A stretch of DNA of 64,000 nt, from NCBI GenBank assembly GCA_963652365.1, contig CAVJTH010000002.1, positions 62,001-126,000 of the forward strand, given 5' to 3'. The translations under genes were made by a program, and so were the position numbers. Source of the DNA: Hallerella sp963652365 (lineage in GTDB: Bacteria > Fibrobacterota > Fibrobacteria > Fibrobacterales > Fibrobacteraceae). Below the pieces are notes generated by a model. That model did not search any database. It was given only the letters and a program-made list of their open reading frames with translations, and was not told where the DNA came from. Positions 1 through 7,000 of the stretch are shown piece after piece; within the stretch, counting starts at the first letter, position 1, and each line of letters opens with the position of its first letter.

Positions 1-2
1 AC

Positions 3-92
3 AAGGAACAGTTCGCGACGATCCTGCAGACGAAATCCTTTGCGGAACTGCTCGACATCGTCAAGAAAAAGGCTGACGAATCGGAAGAATGA
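3..92 (+). CDS. C-terminal fragment of an upstream gene
   Basis: An open frame enters from the left edge and ends at a TGA at 90-92. It encodes about 29 residues ending in a lysine- and glutamate-rich tail (LLDIVKKKADESEE). The stop overlaps the ATG of the next gene (ATGA at 89-92), so the two are probably co-transcribed and translationally coupled. Too little remains to identify the family. A DUF2953-type neighbour is often next to a YtfJ/GerW-like or ScpB gene, but that is only a context guess. Confidence 0.5.
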   Translation, partial: KEQFATILQTKSFAELLDIVKKKADESEE

Positions 93-904
93 TTTTCGAC
101 GCCGTTGTCATCGCGTTTCTGGTCTTGGCGTGCGGGCTTTTGCTTTTTCCGGTGAAAGTCCGTTTTCTTTTTCGCGGCGAAAAAAAAGCCGGGGCGCTTG
201 AAATCCGGCTTTTCCGGTGGAAAGTCTTTCGTGTCGGGGAAGATCCGGAAAATGCGGATGGCGAAGCGCAGACCGAAAAGGTTTCGGATCCGACGGTCGA
301 ATGGGTCGAGGAAAAGAGGGCGGAACGGAATTCCGCGGAGAGGGCATCGGCGGAGGTTCGCTCCGAAAGAAACGTGCAACGGGACGAGCCTGTACGAGCA
401 GAGACGTCTTCGCAAGAAAAGGAAAAAGGTTCCCGGAAGAAGAACGAAAAATCGGACTCGGAATTCTTGACGCTCGCTCTCGAACCGGGGTTCGACAGAA
501 CGCTCTTGAAAGGCGCCTCCCGAATGGCGAAGGCATTTTTCCGGATCTTTCGTTGCCGCTTCGAATCGACGGTCGTCGAAGGGATTCGCCTGGATTCGTT
601 CGCGAGCATGGGAATGGCCGGTGGCGCACTGGATTTTTTCGCCGCGACTGTCCCGCTTTTCGAAAACTGGGAGTTCCGGATGGACTGGGAAGGAACGAGA
701 CCGCTTCGCATCGAAGGCTGCCTGGCGGCTTCGTTTTCGCTTGGCCGGATTCTGGGCTTTGTCCTCGTGTCCTTGCGCTGGGTCGCGGCGCTCGCGTGGA
801 TTTACCTGAAGAACCGCCGTCGCCTGAAGAAGAATCCGGAAGCGTTCCGGCTTGTCCTTTGGCGGCGTCTTGTCGTTCGATTCTTGTCAACCGAAGGAGG
901 CTAG
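89..904 (+). CDS. DUF2953-like single-pass membrane protein
   Basis: This 271-aa protein has one hydrophobic N-terminal helix (residues 2-22) followed by KVRFLFRGEKK, the beginning typical of DUF2953/YtfI-like proteins. Residues about 55-125 are highly charged and low in complexity (Glu/Lys/Arg/Ser) and probably disordered. A second hydrophobic stretch lies near residues 210-235 (FSLGRILGFVLVSLRWVAAL). The start overlaps the upstream stop, and the stop at 902-904 lies just inside the ribosome-binding site of rsuA, so the gene sits in an operon. The function of the family is unknown to me. The assignment rests on the overall N-terminal layout rather than a diagnostic motif. Confidence 0.6.
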   Translation: MIFDAVVIAFLVLACGLLLFPVKVRFLFRGEKKAGALEIRLFRWKVFRVGEDPENADGEAQTEKVSDPTVEWVEEKRAERNSAERASAEVRSERNVQRDEPVRAETSSQEKEKGSRKKNEKSDSEFLTLALEPGFDRTLLKGASRMAKAFFRIFRCRFESTVVEGIRLDSFASMGMAGGALDFFAATVPLFENWEFRMDWEGTRPLRIEGCLAASFSLGRILGFVLVSLRWVAALAWIYLKNRRRLKKNPEAFRLVLWRRLVVRFLSTEGG

Positions 905-1609
905 ATGCAAAAATTGACCGTGGAAAGGCTACTTTCGCGCCTGGGATTCGGTCCACGCAAGGAGTGCCGCGCGCTGGTGCGGGCTGGGCTCGTGGAAGTG
1001 TACGGCAGGATTGTCGAAGATCCGTTCGAAGAGCTTTCCGAGCGCCCGGAAACGATTGTCGTGAACGGCGAGAGCGTTCCGACGAGGGAAGAACTCTACG
1101 TGATGATGAACAAGCCGTGCGGGCTGGAATGCAGCCACAGGCCGCGGGACCATGAATCGGTTTTCGAAATGTTCCCGGCGCGGATGATGGAAATGGGACT
1201 GCATTGCGTGGGACGACTCGATGCGGATTCGCACGGGCTCCTTCTGCTTTCGAACCAGGGACAGTTCATCCATCGGGTGGAAAGCCCGAAGAAGGGAATG
1301 CTCAAGACCTACGCGGCGAGGCTTTCCCGTCCGATTACCGATGCGCAGATGCGCCTGTTGAAGGAAGGCGTCCAGCTGAAGGGCGAAAAGAAGCCCTTTG
1401 TCGCCCGGGAACTCGAAAAGGTTTCCGAAAGGGAAGTCCGCATCTCGATTGCCGAAGGCGTGTATCACGAAGTGCGCCGGATGTTTGCCGCGGTGTCGAA
1501 CCATGTCGAGGACCTGGAACGCGTTTCGATCGGAAGCGTGAAGCTCGACCCGACGCTGGAACCGGGAAGCTGGCGGTTTCTCACCGCGGAAGAGGTCGCG
1601 AAATTCTAG
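905..1609 (+). CDS. rsuA: 16S rRNA pseudouridine synthase, RsuA type
   Basis: RsuA isomerises a uridine of 16S rRNA (U516 in E. coli) to pseudouridine. The 234-aa protein has an N-terminal S4 RNA-binding domain (residues about 1-60) and the catalytic domain with the family signature GRLDADSHGLLLLS; the catalytic aspartate is about D106. The block GVYHEVRRMFAAVSNHVEDL near residues 190-210 resembles RsuA more than RluB/E/F. The start is supported by an AAGGAGG ribosome-binding site at about 894-900 overlapping the end of the previous gene. Length is normal for the family (about 230 aa). Confidence 0.9.
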   Translation: MQKLTVERLLSRLGFGPRKECRALVRAGLVEVYGRIVEDPFEELSERPETIVVNGESVPTREELYVMMNKPCGLECSHRPRDHESVFEMFPARMMEMGLHCVGRLDADSHGLLLLSNQGQFIHRVESPKKGMLKTYAARLSRPITDAQMRLLKEGVQLKGEKKPFVARELEKVSEREVRISIAEGVYHEVRRMFAAVSNHVEDLERVSIGSVKLDPTLEPGSWRFLTAEEVAKF

Positions 1610-1622
1610 AAAGTCCCGGGGG

Positions 1623-1958
1623 CTAGACGGTGGCGCGTTCCGGGGATGTGGCGGTGACCGTCTGGGGCTTGACGGATTGCGCGACTGCGTCCTTGACTTC
1701 GGACGAAAACTTGAACGCGATGACCGAACGCGAATCGAGATAGACGGTTTCTCCGGTTCTCGGATTGCGCGCGGGGCGCGCCTTGCGTTCCTTGCAGGCG
1801 AACGTTCCAAAGCCGCGCAGTTCGATGGTGTTTCCTTCGGCGAGAGACTCGGCGACGACATCGAAAAACTGCTCGACGACTGTGCGCACCTTGCTCTTCA
1901 CGATGCCTGTCGCGCACGTGACGTCTTGGATCAAATCTTGTTTTGTTGCGTTTGCCAC
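1623..1958 (-). CDS. HU/IHF-family nucleoid DNA-binding protein
   Basis: This 111-aa protein belongs to the bacterial HU/IHF family, which bends DNA and organises the nucleoid. The central signature GFGTFACKERKARPARNPRTGE is the beta-arm and its proline-containing tip. Usual length is about 90-95 aa; here a 16-residue tail (VKPQTVTATSPERATV) extends past the core. The start codon is GTG at 1956-1958. A TATATT box sits only 6 nt upstream with no Shine-Dalgarno sequence, so the mRNA is probably leaderless. It converges on rsuA with a 13-bp gap. Whether it acts as HU or IHF cannot be told from sequence alone. Confidence 0.9.
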   Translation of the reverse strand: MANATKQDLIQDVTCATGIVKSKVRTVVEQFFDVVAESLAEGNTIELRGFGTFACKERKARPARNPRTGETVYLDSRSVIAFKFSSEVKDAVAQSVKPQTVTATSPERATV

Positions 1959-1964
1959 GGTTAA

Positions 1965-1970
1965 AATATA
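1965..1970 (-). promoter_or_regulatory. -10 box of the HU gene, directly abutting the GTG start
   Basis: Read on the minus strand the box is TATATT. Six nucleotides separate it from the GTG start at 1958, so transcription would begin at or within about 1-2 nt of the start codon. No ribosome-binding site fits in the gap. Confidence 0.55.
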
Positions 1971-2062
1971 AGAAGCTTTTGGCGAAAAATCTATTTTTGG
2001 CGTGCCCCGATTTCGTTTTTCGGGTGATTTGCATGAACTTTTCTGTGGAAAGGTGTGAGTAA

Positions 2063-3148
2063 ATGTTGAAAACGGAATTCCGGTTCGGAAATGTTCGCGC
2101 TTTCCCGTGCACCGTGCTTTCGCCGATGGCCGGGGTGACGGATGCGCCTTTTCGCCGGCTGTGTCGGATTCTTTCCGGAAATCGAATCGGGCTCCTGGTG
2201 TCGGAATTCGTCTCGACGGATGGAACCTCGCCGTTTGTCCTGAAGAACCGGAAACAGCTGAACTTCTACCCGGAAGAGCGACCCTTCGGAATCCAGATTT
2301 TTGGGCGCAGCCCGGAACGGATGGCCTATGCGGCCCATGTCCTCGAATCGCTTTCGCCCGACTATATCGAAGTGAATGCGGGATGTCCCGTGCCGAAGGT
2401 GGCGGGAAAGGGCGGCGGCGCGGGGCTTCTAAAGGACCTGCCGAGGCTGGGAAGGATTCTCGCGGAAGTCAAGAAGTCCATTTCCGTTCCGCTTTCGCTG
2501 AAGTGCCGGATCGGCTGGGACGAGAATTCCGTCAACGTGTTCGAAACCCTGAAAATCGCGGAAGGCGAAGGCGTGGAAATGCTCACCGTGCATGGCAGGA
2601 CGCGCGTGCAGGGCTATAACGGCTTTGCGGACTGGAACGTAATCGGCGAAGTGGCGGATCGCGCGAAGATTCCGGTCGTCGGAAACGGGGACGTCTCGAG
2701 TGTTTCCGGGGCGCTTTCGCGGTTGTCGGAATTTGCCGTGAGCGGTGTCTCGATCGGCCGCGGCGCGATGCACAATCCGTGGCTTTTCGGCGAAATTGCG
2801 GATGCCCTGGAGGGAAAGTCCGCCCGAACGGTTTCGGCGAGGGAAGCCTGCGGAATCTTCGAAACCTACTACGGCTTGATGATGGAAGAGGGAACCTCGA
2901 CGCCTTTTGGCGCGCTGGGGCGCTTAAAGCAGATCGCTGCGCGGCTTTGCAAGGGGTTTGAACCGGAAACGCCCGAATTTCGAAAAAGCGTCCTTGCAAG
3001 CCAGAGTCCGGAAGAGCTTTTTGAACGGGCTGCCCGGTTTGCCGAAAACGCGGAGAAAGGCGGAATTTCCTTTGTGCCGGAACGCCTGGTGAACCTGAAC
3101 GGTCGAAAGGAAGATTCGGTTTCCTTTGAGCGGCAGTTCAAGGCGTAG
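2063..3148 (+). CDS. dus: tRNA-dihydrouridine synthase
   Basis: Dus enzymes reduce uridines in the tRNA D-loop with FMN and NADPH. The 361-aa product starts its TIM barrel with VLSPMAGVTDAPFRRLCR, has the catalytic-cysteine motif NAGCPVPKV near residue 110, the phosphate-binding segments LTVHGRTR and VVGNGDVSS, and IGRGAMHNPWLF. These are hallmarks of the DusB-like COG0042 family. The length slightly exceeds DusB (about 320 aa) because of the C-terminal helical domain. It is a stand-alone gene between divergent HU and a terminator at 3170-3220. Which of DusA/B/C it corresponds to is not resolved; the HGRTRVQGY block favours DusB. Confidence 0.93.
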   Translation: MLKTEFRFGNVRAFPCTVLSPMAGVTDAPFRRLCRILSGNRIGLLVSEFVSTDGTSPFVLKNRKQLNFYPEERPFGIQIFGRSPERMAYAAHVLESLSPDYIEVNAGCPVPKVAGKGGGAGLLKDLPRLGRILAEVKKSISVPLSLKCRIGWDENSVNVFETLKIAEGEGVEMLTVHGRTRVQGYNGFADWNVIGEVADRAKIPVVGNGDVSSVSGALSRLSEFAVSGVSIGRGAMHNPWLFGEIADALEGKSARTVSAREACGIFETYYGLMMEEGTSTPFGALGRLKQIAARLCKGFEPETPEFRKSVLASQSPEELFERAARFAENAEKGGISFVPERLVNLNGRKEDSVSFERQFKA

Positions 3149-3169
3149 GCTGGCTGCGGACACTCTTGC

Positions 3170-3216
3170 AAAAAAAAGGCCCCGCCGAAGATTCGGCGAG
3201 GTCGTCTTTTGGTCAG
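3170..3216 (-). terminator. Intrinsic terminator between dus and aqpZ
   Basis: A GC-rich hairpin with arms CCCCGCCGAA and TTCGGCGAGG lies between the two convergent genes. On the minus strand it is followed by eight T residues, so it ends the aquaporin transcript. The weaker CTTTT on the plus strand could also serve dus. Confidence 0.85.
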
Positions 3217-3236
3217 GAAAATTTGATCGGGAAAAA

Positions 3237-3959
3237 TCAGGCTTTTGGAGCGGAGACAAGCTTGTAGGCAACGCCTCCGACGATTCCGCCGAGAATCGGC
3301 GCGACCCAGAAGAGCCAGAGCTGCTTCATCGCCGTTCCGCAGACGAATACGGCGACCGCTGTCGAACGGGCCGGGTTCACGGACGTGTTGGTCGCCGGAA
3401 TGCTTACGAGGTGGATGAGCGTCAGGCAAAGTCCGATGGCGATCGGGCCGAATCCGGCAGGTGCGCGGCTGTCGGTCGCTCCCATGATGACAAAGAGGAA
3501 AACGGCGGTCATCAGGAATTCGACGAGAAACGCCGGTCCCATTCCAAAGACCTTGCCGCCAAAGGCGTTCAGACCGTTTGCGTCCGGAAGTTCGGACCAA
3601 CCGTTTGTGGCGAACGCGCCGATTCCCGCCGTGACGTCCGGGCAGGCGACTAAAAAGAGAATGGCCGCCGCCACGATTCCGCCGATGACCTGGGCCGCGA
3701 TATATGCCGGAGCCTCTTTCAGCGGAAAGCGTCCCCCGGCGACGAGTCCGAGCGTGACGGCCGGATTCAGATGGCAACCGGAAATGTGTCCGATGGCGAA
3801 AGCCATCGTGAGAACGGTGAGGCCGAAAGCCAGCGCGACGCCGACGTATCCGATTCCCGTATTCGGGACGCCGCAGGCGAGAACCGCCGCTCCGCATCCG
3901 CCGAGAACCAGCCAGAATGTACCGATCGCTTCGGCCAGGGATTTTTTCAAAAGAGTCAT
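3237..3959 (-). CDS. aqpZ: Aquaporin Z-type water channel
   Basis: This is a six-helix membrane channel of the MIP family, 240 aa. It contains both NPA boxes (HLNPAVT near residue 65 and VNPARS near 190) and the N-terminal EAIGTFWLVLGGCGAAVLA typical of AqpZ. The lack of a glycerol-facilitator Asp after the second NPA box favours water rather than glycerol transport, which is an inference. A ribosome-binding site (AAAGGAAAC) precedes the ATG. It has its own terminator and is monocistronic. Confidence 0.92.
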   Translation of the reverse strand: MTLLKKSLAEAIGTFWLVLGGCGAAVLACGVPNTGIGYVGVALAFGLTVLTMAFAIGHISGCHLNPAVTLGLVAGGRFPLKEAPAYIAAQVIGGIVAAAILFLVACPDVTAGIGAFATNGWSELPDANGLNAFGGKVFGMGPAFLVEFLMTAVFLFVIMGATDSRAPAGFGPIAIGLCLTLIHLVSIPATNTSVNPARSTAVAVFVCGTAMKQLWLFWVAPILGGIVGGVAYKLVSAPKA

Positions 3960-3993
3960 GGTGTTTCCTTTTCGTGAAAGATTTTCCCTAAAA

Positions 3994-4038
3994 CTAAAAA
4001 AGCCTCGCTGGATCGAAAAGAGTCTTCGCGAGGCTGTG
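3994..4038 (-). terminator. Intrinsic terminator of lysA
   Basis: An 8-bp stem AGCCTCGC/GCGAGGCT encloses an 18-nt loop. On the minus strand it is followed by TTTTTTAG, just downstream of the lysA stop. Confidence 0.8.
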
Positions 4039-4056
4039 TGATGCGCTTTACAGAGT

Positions 4057-5319
4057 TCAGAGCGTGACGATCTTTTCGTTTTGCATCAGCTGGTCGAATG
4101 TTTCGCGTTCGCGGATGACTTCGAGCGTGCCGTTTGTCCGCAAGATCTCGGGCGCATAGCGTCGGCTGTTGTAGTTGCTGGACATGGCGCTGCCATAGGC
4201 TCCGGCGTCGTGCAGGACCAGATAATCGCCGACTTCTGCCGTTGGCAATTTCCGCGAAACGACAAAGCCGCCTTCTTCCTGCGTAAAAACGTCTCCGGAT
4301 TCGCACAGAGGCCCTGCGACGATGGCGTCCGTTTCGGGCCCGAGCTCCCTGCCGTCCCTGGAAACGATGGAAATCGCATGGTAGGAACCGTAGAACGAGG
4401 GGCGCACGAGGTCGTTGAATCCCGCGTCGATCAGGTAGAACAGATTGTTCTCTTGCCGCTTGATGGCACGGATTTCCGCGACGAGAACCGCGCTTTCCGC
4501 AACGAGGTAGCGGCCTGGTTCCACTTCGAGGGAAACGTCGTGCCCCACGGACTGGGCGATGTCCTTGCGGGCTTTGTCCCAGAGGTCGTAATAGGCGCGA
4601 ATGTCAATGCGGTCGCTCTTTTCTTCTTCCCGGTAGGGAATGGGAAGTCCGCCGCCGGCGGAGATCGTCCGGATATGGGAACCCAGACGCCGGGAAGCGT
4701 CGCGCATCGCGTCGCAGACTTTGGAAAGATGTTCAAAGTCCGAACCGCTGCCGATGTGCATGTGCAGCCCGGTAATCCACATCCCGTTAGCCTGGGCGAG
4801 CTTGACGCAATCCTTGATCTGCGAGTGCCAGACACCGTGCTTGGAGAGAGGTCCGCCCGTATTCGTCTTCTTGGAATGTCCGTGTCCGAATCCCGGATTG
4901 ACGCGAAGCGTCAGGCTTGTGCGGATGCCCGCTTCGGCGAGCTGTCGGATCATGTCCGCCGATCCGATGTTCACGTGAATTCGGTGCGCCTTGACGAGTT
5001 CCAGCGCGTCGCGGTCCAGAATGTCCGCGGTATAGACTATCTGGGGAACCTGCTTGTCGCTTTCCCCGCCCTTGAATCCGGCCTTGAGCGCGCGGACGAT
5101 TTCACCCGCGCTGACGGCATCGACGACCGCGCCGTTCTTCTTGACGAGAGAAAGGATCGAGAGGTTTGGACATGCCTTCTGGGCAAAGCGGACCGTGTCG
5201 AAGCAGGAGAGTTCCCGAATGCGGTCTTCGATCGCCTTTCGGTCGTAGAGCCAAAAAGGGGTGCCGTATTTTGCGACACCCTCACGAATCGTTTCGTCGG
5301 AGAACATGGGGCTAGACAT
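4057..5319 (-). CDS. lysA: Diaminopimelate decarboxylase
   Basis: LysA decarboxylates meso-diaminopimelate to L-lysine with PLP. The 420-aa protein has the fold III PLP lysine in FAQKACPN (about K48), the glycine-rich phosphate site ISAGGGLPIPY, EVEPGRYLV, and the active-site cysteine motif GPLCESGDVF. The start overlaps the last 8 bp of the upstream glycogen-binding gene, so the two are in one operon. Aspartokinase lysC is 16 kb away in the same orientation. Family length is normal (about 415-440 aa). It is distinguished from nspC/arginine decarboxylases by the LysA-type CESGDVF block. Confidence 0.93.
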   Translation of the reverse strand: MSSPMFSDETIREGVAKYGTPFWLYDRKAIEDRIRELSCFDTVRFAQKACPNLSILSLVKKNGAVVDAVSAGEIVRALKAGFKGGESDKQVPQIVYTADILDRDALELVKAHRIHVNIGSADMIRQLAEAGIRTSLTLRVNPGFGHGHSKKTNTGGPLSKHGVWHSQIKDCVKLAQANGMWITGLHMHIGSGSDFEHLSKVCDAMRDASRRLGSHIRTISAGGGLPIPYREEEKSDRIDIRAYYDLWDKARKDIAQSVGHDVSLEVEPGRYLVAESAVLVAEIRAIKRQENNLFYLIDAGFNDLVRPSFYGSYHAISIVSRDGRELGPETDAIVAGPLCESGDVFTQEEGGFVVSRKLPTAEVGDYLVLHDAGAYGSAMSSNYNSRRYAPEILRTNGTLEVIRERETFDQLMQNEKIVTL

Positions 5320-5719
5320 TCTTGATGCTGTTCTCGCCGCCCTGTCCGTCGGGAACGCGGTCGGGGTTGGCCTGGTCGATTTCCCAGCTTCCGTCGAAGA
5401 TGAACTTGTACTGGTAGGTTCCCGCGGCGAGGCTCTTCTTGAGAGACCATACGCCCTGTTCGCCCTTTTTCATCTTGGCCGGTTTCCAGTCGTTGAATTC
5501 TCCGGCGACTTCGACCGATTTGGAATCCGGGGAATAGACGTTGAACACGACATCCTTCAGCTCCTTCTTGGCTGCTTTCGGCGCGGACTTCCTGGCCGTG
5601 GTCGCCTTGGCGACTTTCTTCGCCGGCGCTTCCTTTGCGGCTTTCGACACGACCTTCTTCGCCGATGAAACGGTCGCCTTCTTGACGGCTTTCGTGGCGG
5701 ATTTCGTTTTCGTTGACAT
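5312..5719 (-). CDS. Glycogen-binding (CBM48-like) domain with a histone H1-like basic tail
   Basis: This 135-aa protein has two parts. Residues 1-52 are an Ala/Lys/Ser/Thr-rich tail with repeated AKK/KKA units, resembling eukaryotic H1 or bacterial H1-like tails. Residues 53-135 match the AMPK/isoamylase N-terminal beta-sandwich: NVYSPDSKSVEVAGEFNDW, then GTYQYKFIFDGSWEIDQANP. Such domains bind glycogen or related alpha-glucans. A strong GAGGAGG ribosome-binding site precedes the ATG. It overlaps lysA by 8 bp. No catalytic domain is present. The role could be glycogen-granule binding, or the basic tail could bind nucleic acid; the sequence does not decide. Confidence 0.8.
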   Translation of the reverse strand: MSTKTKSATKAVKKATVSSAKKVVSKAAKEAPAKKVAKATTARKSAPKAAKKELKDVVFNVYSPDSKSVEVAGEFNDWKPAKMKKGEQGVWSLKKSLAAGTYQYKFIFDGSWEIDQANPDRVPDGQGGENSIKNV

Positions 5720-5779
5720 GGATCAACCTCCTCGTTTGTTTTAGCGAATAATAACAAAAAAACATTTTTCTCTCAATGC

Positions 5780-5785
5780 TATATT
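5780..5785 (+). promoter_or_regulatory. -10 box of rpe, 7 nt before the ATG
   Basis: TATATT is followed by seven nucleotides and then the rpe ATG at 5793. No Shine-Dalgarno sequence is possible in that gap, which suggests a leaderless transcript. Confidence 0.55.
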
Positions 5786-5792
5786 TGGAATT

Positions 5793-6437
5793 ATGAGACA
5801 GATGATTGCGCCTAGCGTCCTGAACGCGAATTTCCTGGATTTGAAGTCGGAACTCGAAGCCGTCGAGCGCGGCGGTGCGGGGCTGATACACCTCGACATC
5901 ATGGACGGGCACTTTGTGCCGAATATCAGCTTTGGGCCGGATATTTCCCGCCAGATCGGGAAGGCGACAAGTCTCCCGCTCGACTGTCACCTGATGATTG
6001 CCAATCCCGAGTCGTTCGTCGATGAGTTCGCGCGGATCGGTGCGCATTGCATTACGGTCCAGGCGGAGACGACAAACCATCTCGACAGGCTCCTGAACCG
6101 CATCCGGGAACTCGGGGCGAAGCCGGCGGTCAGCATCAATCCGGCGACGCCAATCGAAAGCATTCGCTGGGTTCTCGATGTGGTCGATATGGTGCTCGTG
6201 ATGTCGGTGAACCCGGGATTTGGCGGGCAGAGCCTGATTCCCTATGCGCTCGAAAAGATTCGCACGCTTCGCGCGATGAAGCCCGAACTGGACATCGAAA
6301 TCGATGGCGGTGTCAAGATTTCGAACATCCTCGATGCGAAAAACGCCGGTGCGAACGTCTTTGTCGTCGGCAGCGCGATTTTCAAGACGGAATCCCCGGA
6401 ACGAACCTGTCGCGAATTCGTGGAAAAGATTCTCTAG
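5793..6437 (+). CDS. rpe: Ribulose-phosphate 3-epimerase
   Basis: Rpe interconverts D-ribulose 5-phosphate and D-xylulose 5-phosphate in the pentose-phosphate pathway. The 214-aa TIM barrel carries the family signature HLDIMDGHFVPNISFGP (metal-binding His and Asp), LDCHLMI, SVNPGFGGQ and the phosphate-binding VVGSAIF. Length is normal (about 215-225 aa). The start follows a TATATT box by 7 nt without a ribosome-binding site. It is followed by a separate promoter for the pigment operon. Confidence 0.95.
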   Translation: MRQMIAPSVLNANFLDLKSELEAVERGGAGLIHLDIMDGHFVPNISFGPDISRQIGKATSLPLDCHLMIANPESFVDEFARIGAHCITVQAETTNHLDRLLNRIRELGAKPAVSINPATPIESIRWVLDVVDMVLVMSVNPGFGGQSLIPYALEKIRTLRAMKPELDIEIDGGVKISNILDAKNAGANVFVVGSAIFKTESPERTCREFVEKIL

Positions 6438-6441
6438 AAAT

Positions 6442-6448
6442 TATATTT
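6442..6448 (+). promoter_or_regulatory. -10 box of the aryl-polyene operon
   Basis: TATATTT lies just after the rpe stop. A GAGGA ribosome-binding site at 6461-6465 and the first ACP ATG at 6471 follow at normal distances. No clear -35 hexamer was seen. Confidence 0.5.
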
Positions 6449-6470
6449 GGGCCTATACCTGAGGAATTTT

Positions 6471-6737
6471 ATGGAAGACTTGAATACGCAAATCAAGAAT
6501 GTCCTGATAAGGGCTCTGGAGCTCGAGGACATCGCCGCGGAGGATATCGACGACGACGCGCCTCTCTTTGGACCGGGCAAGGGTCTTGGACTTGACAGTA
6601 TCGATGCGCTTGAACTGGGAATCGCCGTCAAGGACAATTTCGGAGTCTCCTTTTCGACGGTTAACGAAGAAACCCGCAAGCATTTCGCGTCGATCAATGC
6701 GCTTGCCGCCTACATCAAGGAAAACAAGAAGGACTGA
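6471..6737 (+). CDS. Acyl carrier protein 1 of the aryl-polyene cluster
   Basis: This 88-aa ACP has the phosphopantetheine serine in GLGLDSIDALEL (residues about 41-52). It is the first gene of the plus-strand pigment operon. The ATG at 6471 is chosen over an in-frame upstream ATG at 6447 because GAGGA lies 6 nt before it and the upstream codons overlap the promoter. Characterised APE clusters carry two tandem ACPs (ApeE/ApeF), one of which holds the aryl starter or growing polyene; which one this is cannot be told. The next ACP begins 2 nt after its stop. Confidence 0.9.
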   Translation: MEDLNTQIKNVLIRALELEDIAAEDIDDDAPLFGPGKGLGLDSIDALELGIAVKDNFGVSFSTVNEETRKHFASINALAAYIKENKKD

Positions 6738-6739
6738 CC

Positions 6740-7000
6740 ATGGACAAGACCCAGATTTTCGAAAAGATCAAGACCGCGCTGGTCAACGAATTCGAAATGG
6801 ATCCGGCGAAAGTCGTTCCCGAAGCGCGTCTCTATGAAGACCTGAACTTTGACAGCATCGATGCGGTTGACCTGATCGTAAAGTTCAAGTCGATGCTTCC
6901 GCACAACGTGGATCCGGAAGTCTTCAAGAACATGCGCACATTGCAGGACGTGGTCGATGCCCTGCACGAACTTGCCGGAAAAGCCGACGAAAAGCGATGA
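6740..7000 (+). CDS. Acyl carrier protein 2 of the aryl-polyene cluster
   Basis: This 86-aa ACP has the carrier motif DLNFDSIDAVDLIVKF; the serine for phosphopantetheine attachment is about residue 38. It follows ACP1 by 2 nt and overlaps the start of the triple-fusion gene by 4 bp (ATGA), so translation is coupled. It corresponds to the second of the paired ApeE/ApeF carriers of known aryl-polyene loci. The two ACPs differ clearly in sequence outside the DSID core, in line with separate jobs in starter loading and chain extension, which is an inference. Confidence 0.9.
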   Translation: MDKTQIFEKIKTALVNEFEMDPAKVVPEARLYEDLNFDSIDAVDLIVKFKSMLPHNVDPEVFKNMRTLQDVVDALHELAGKADEKR

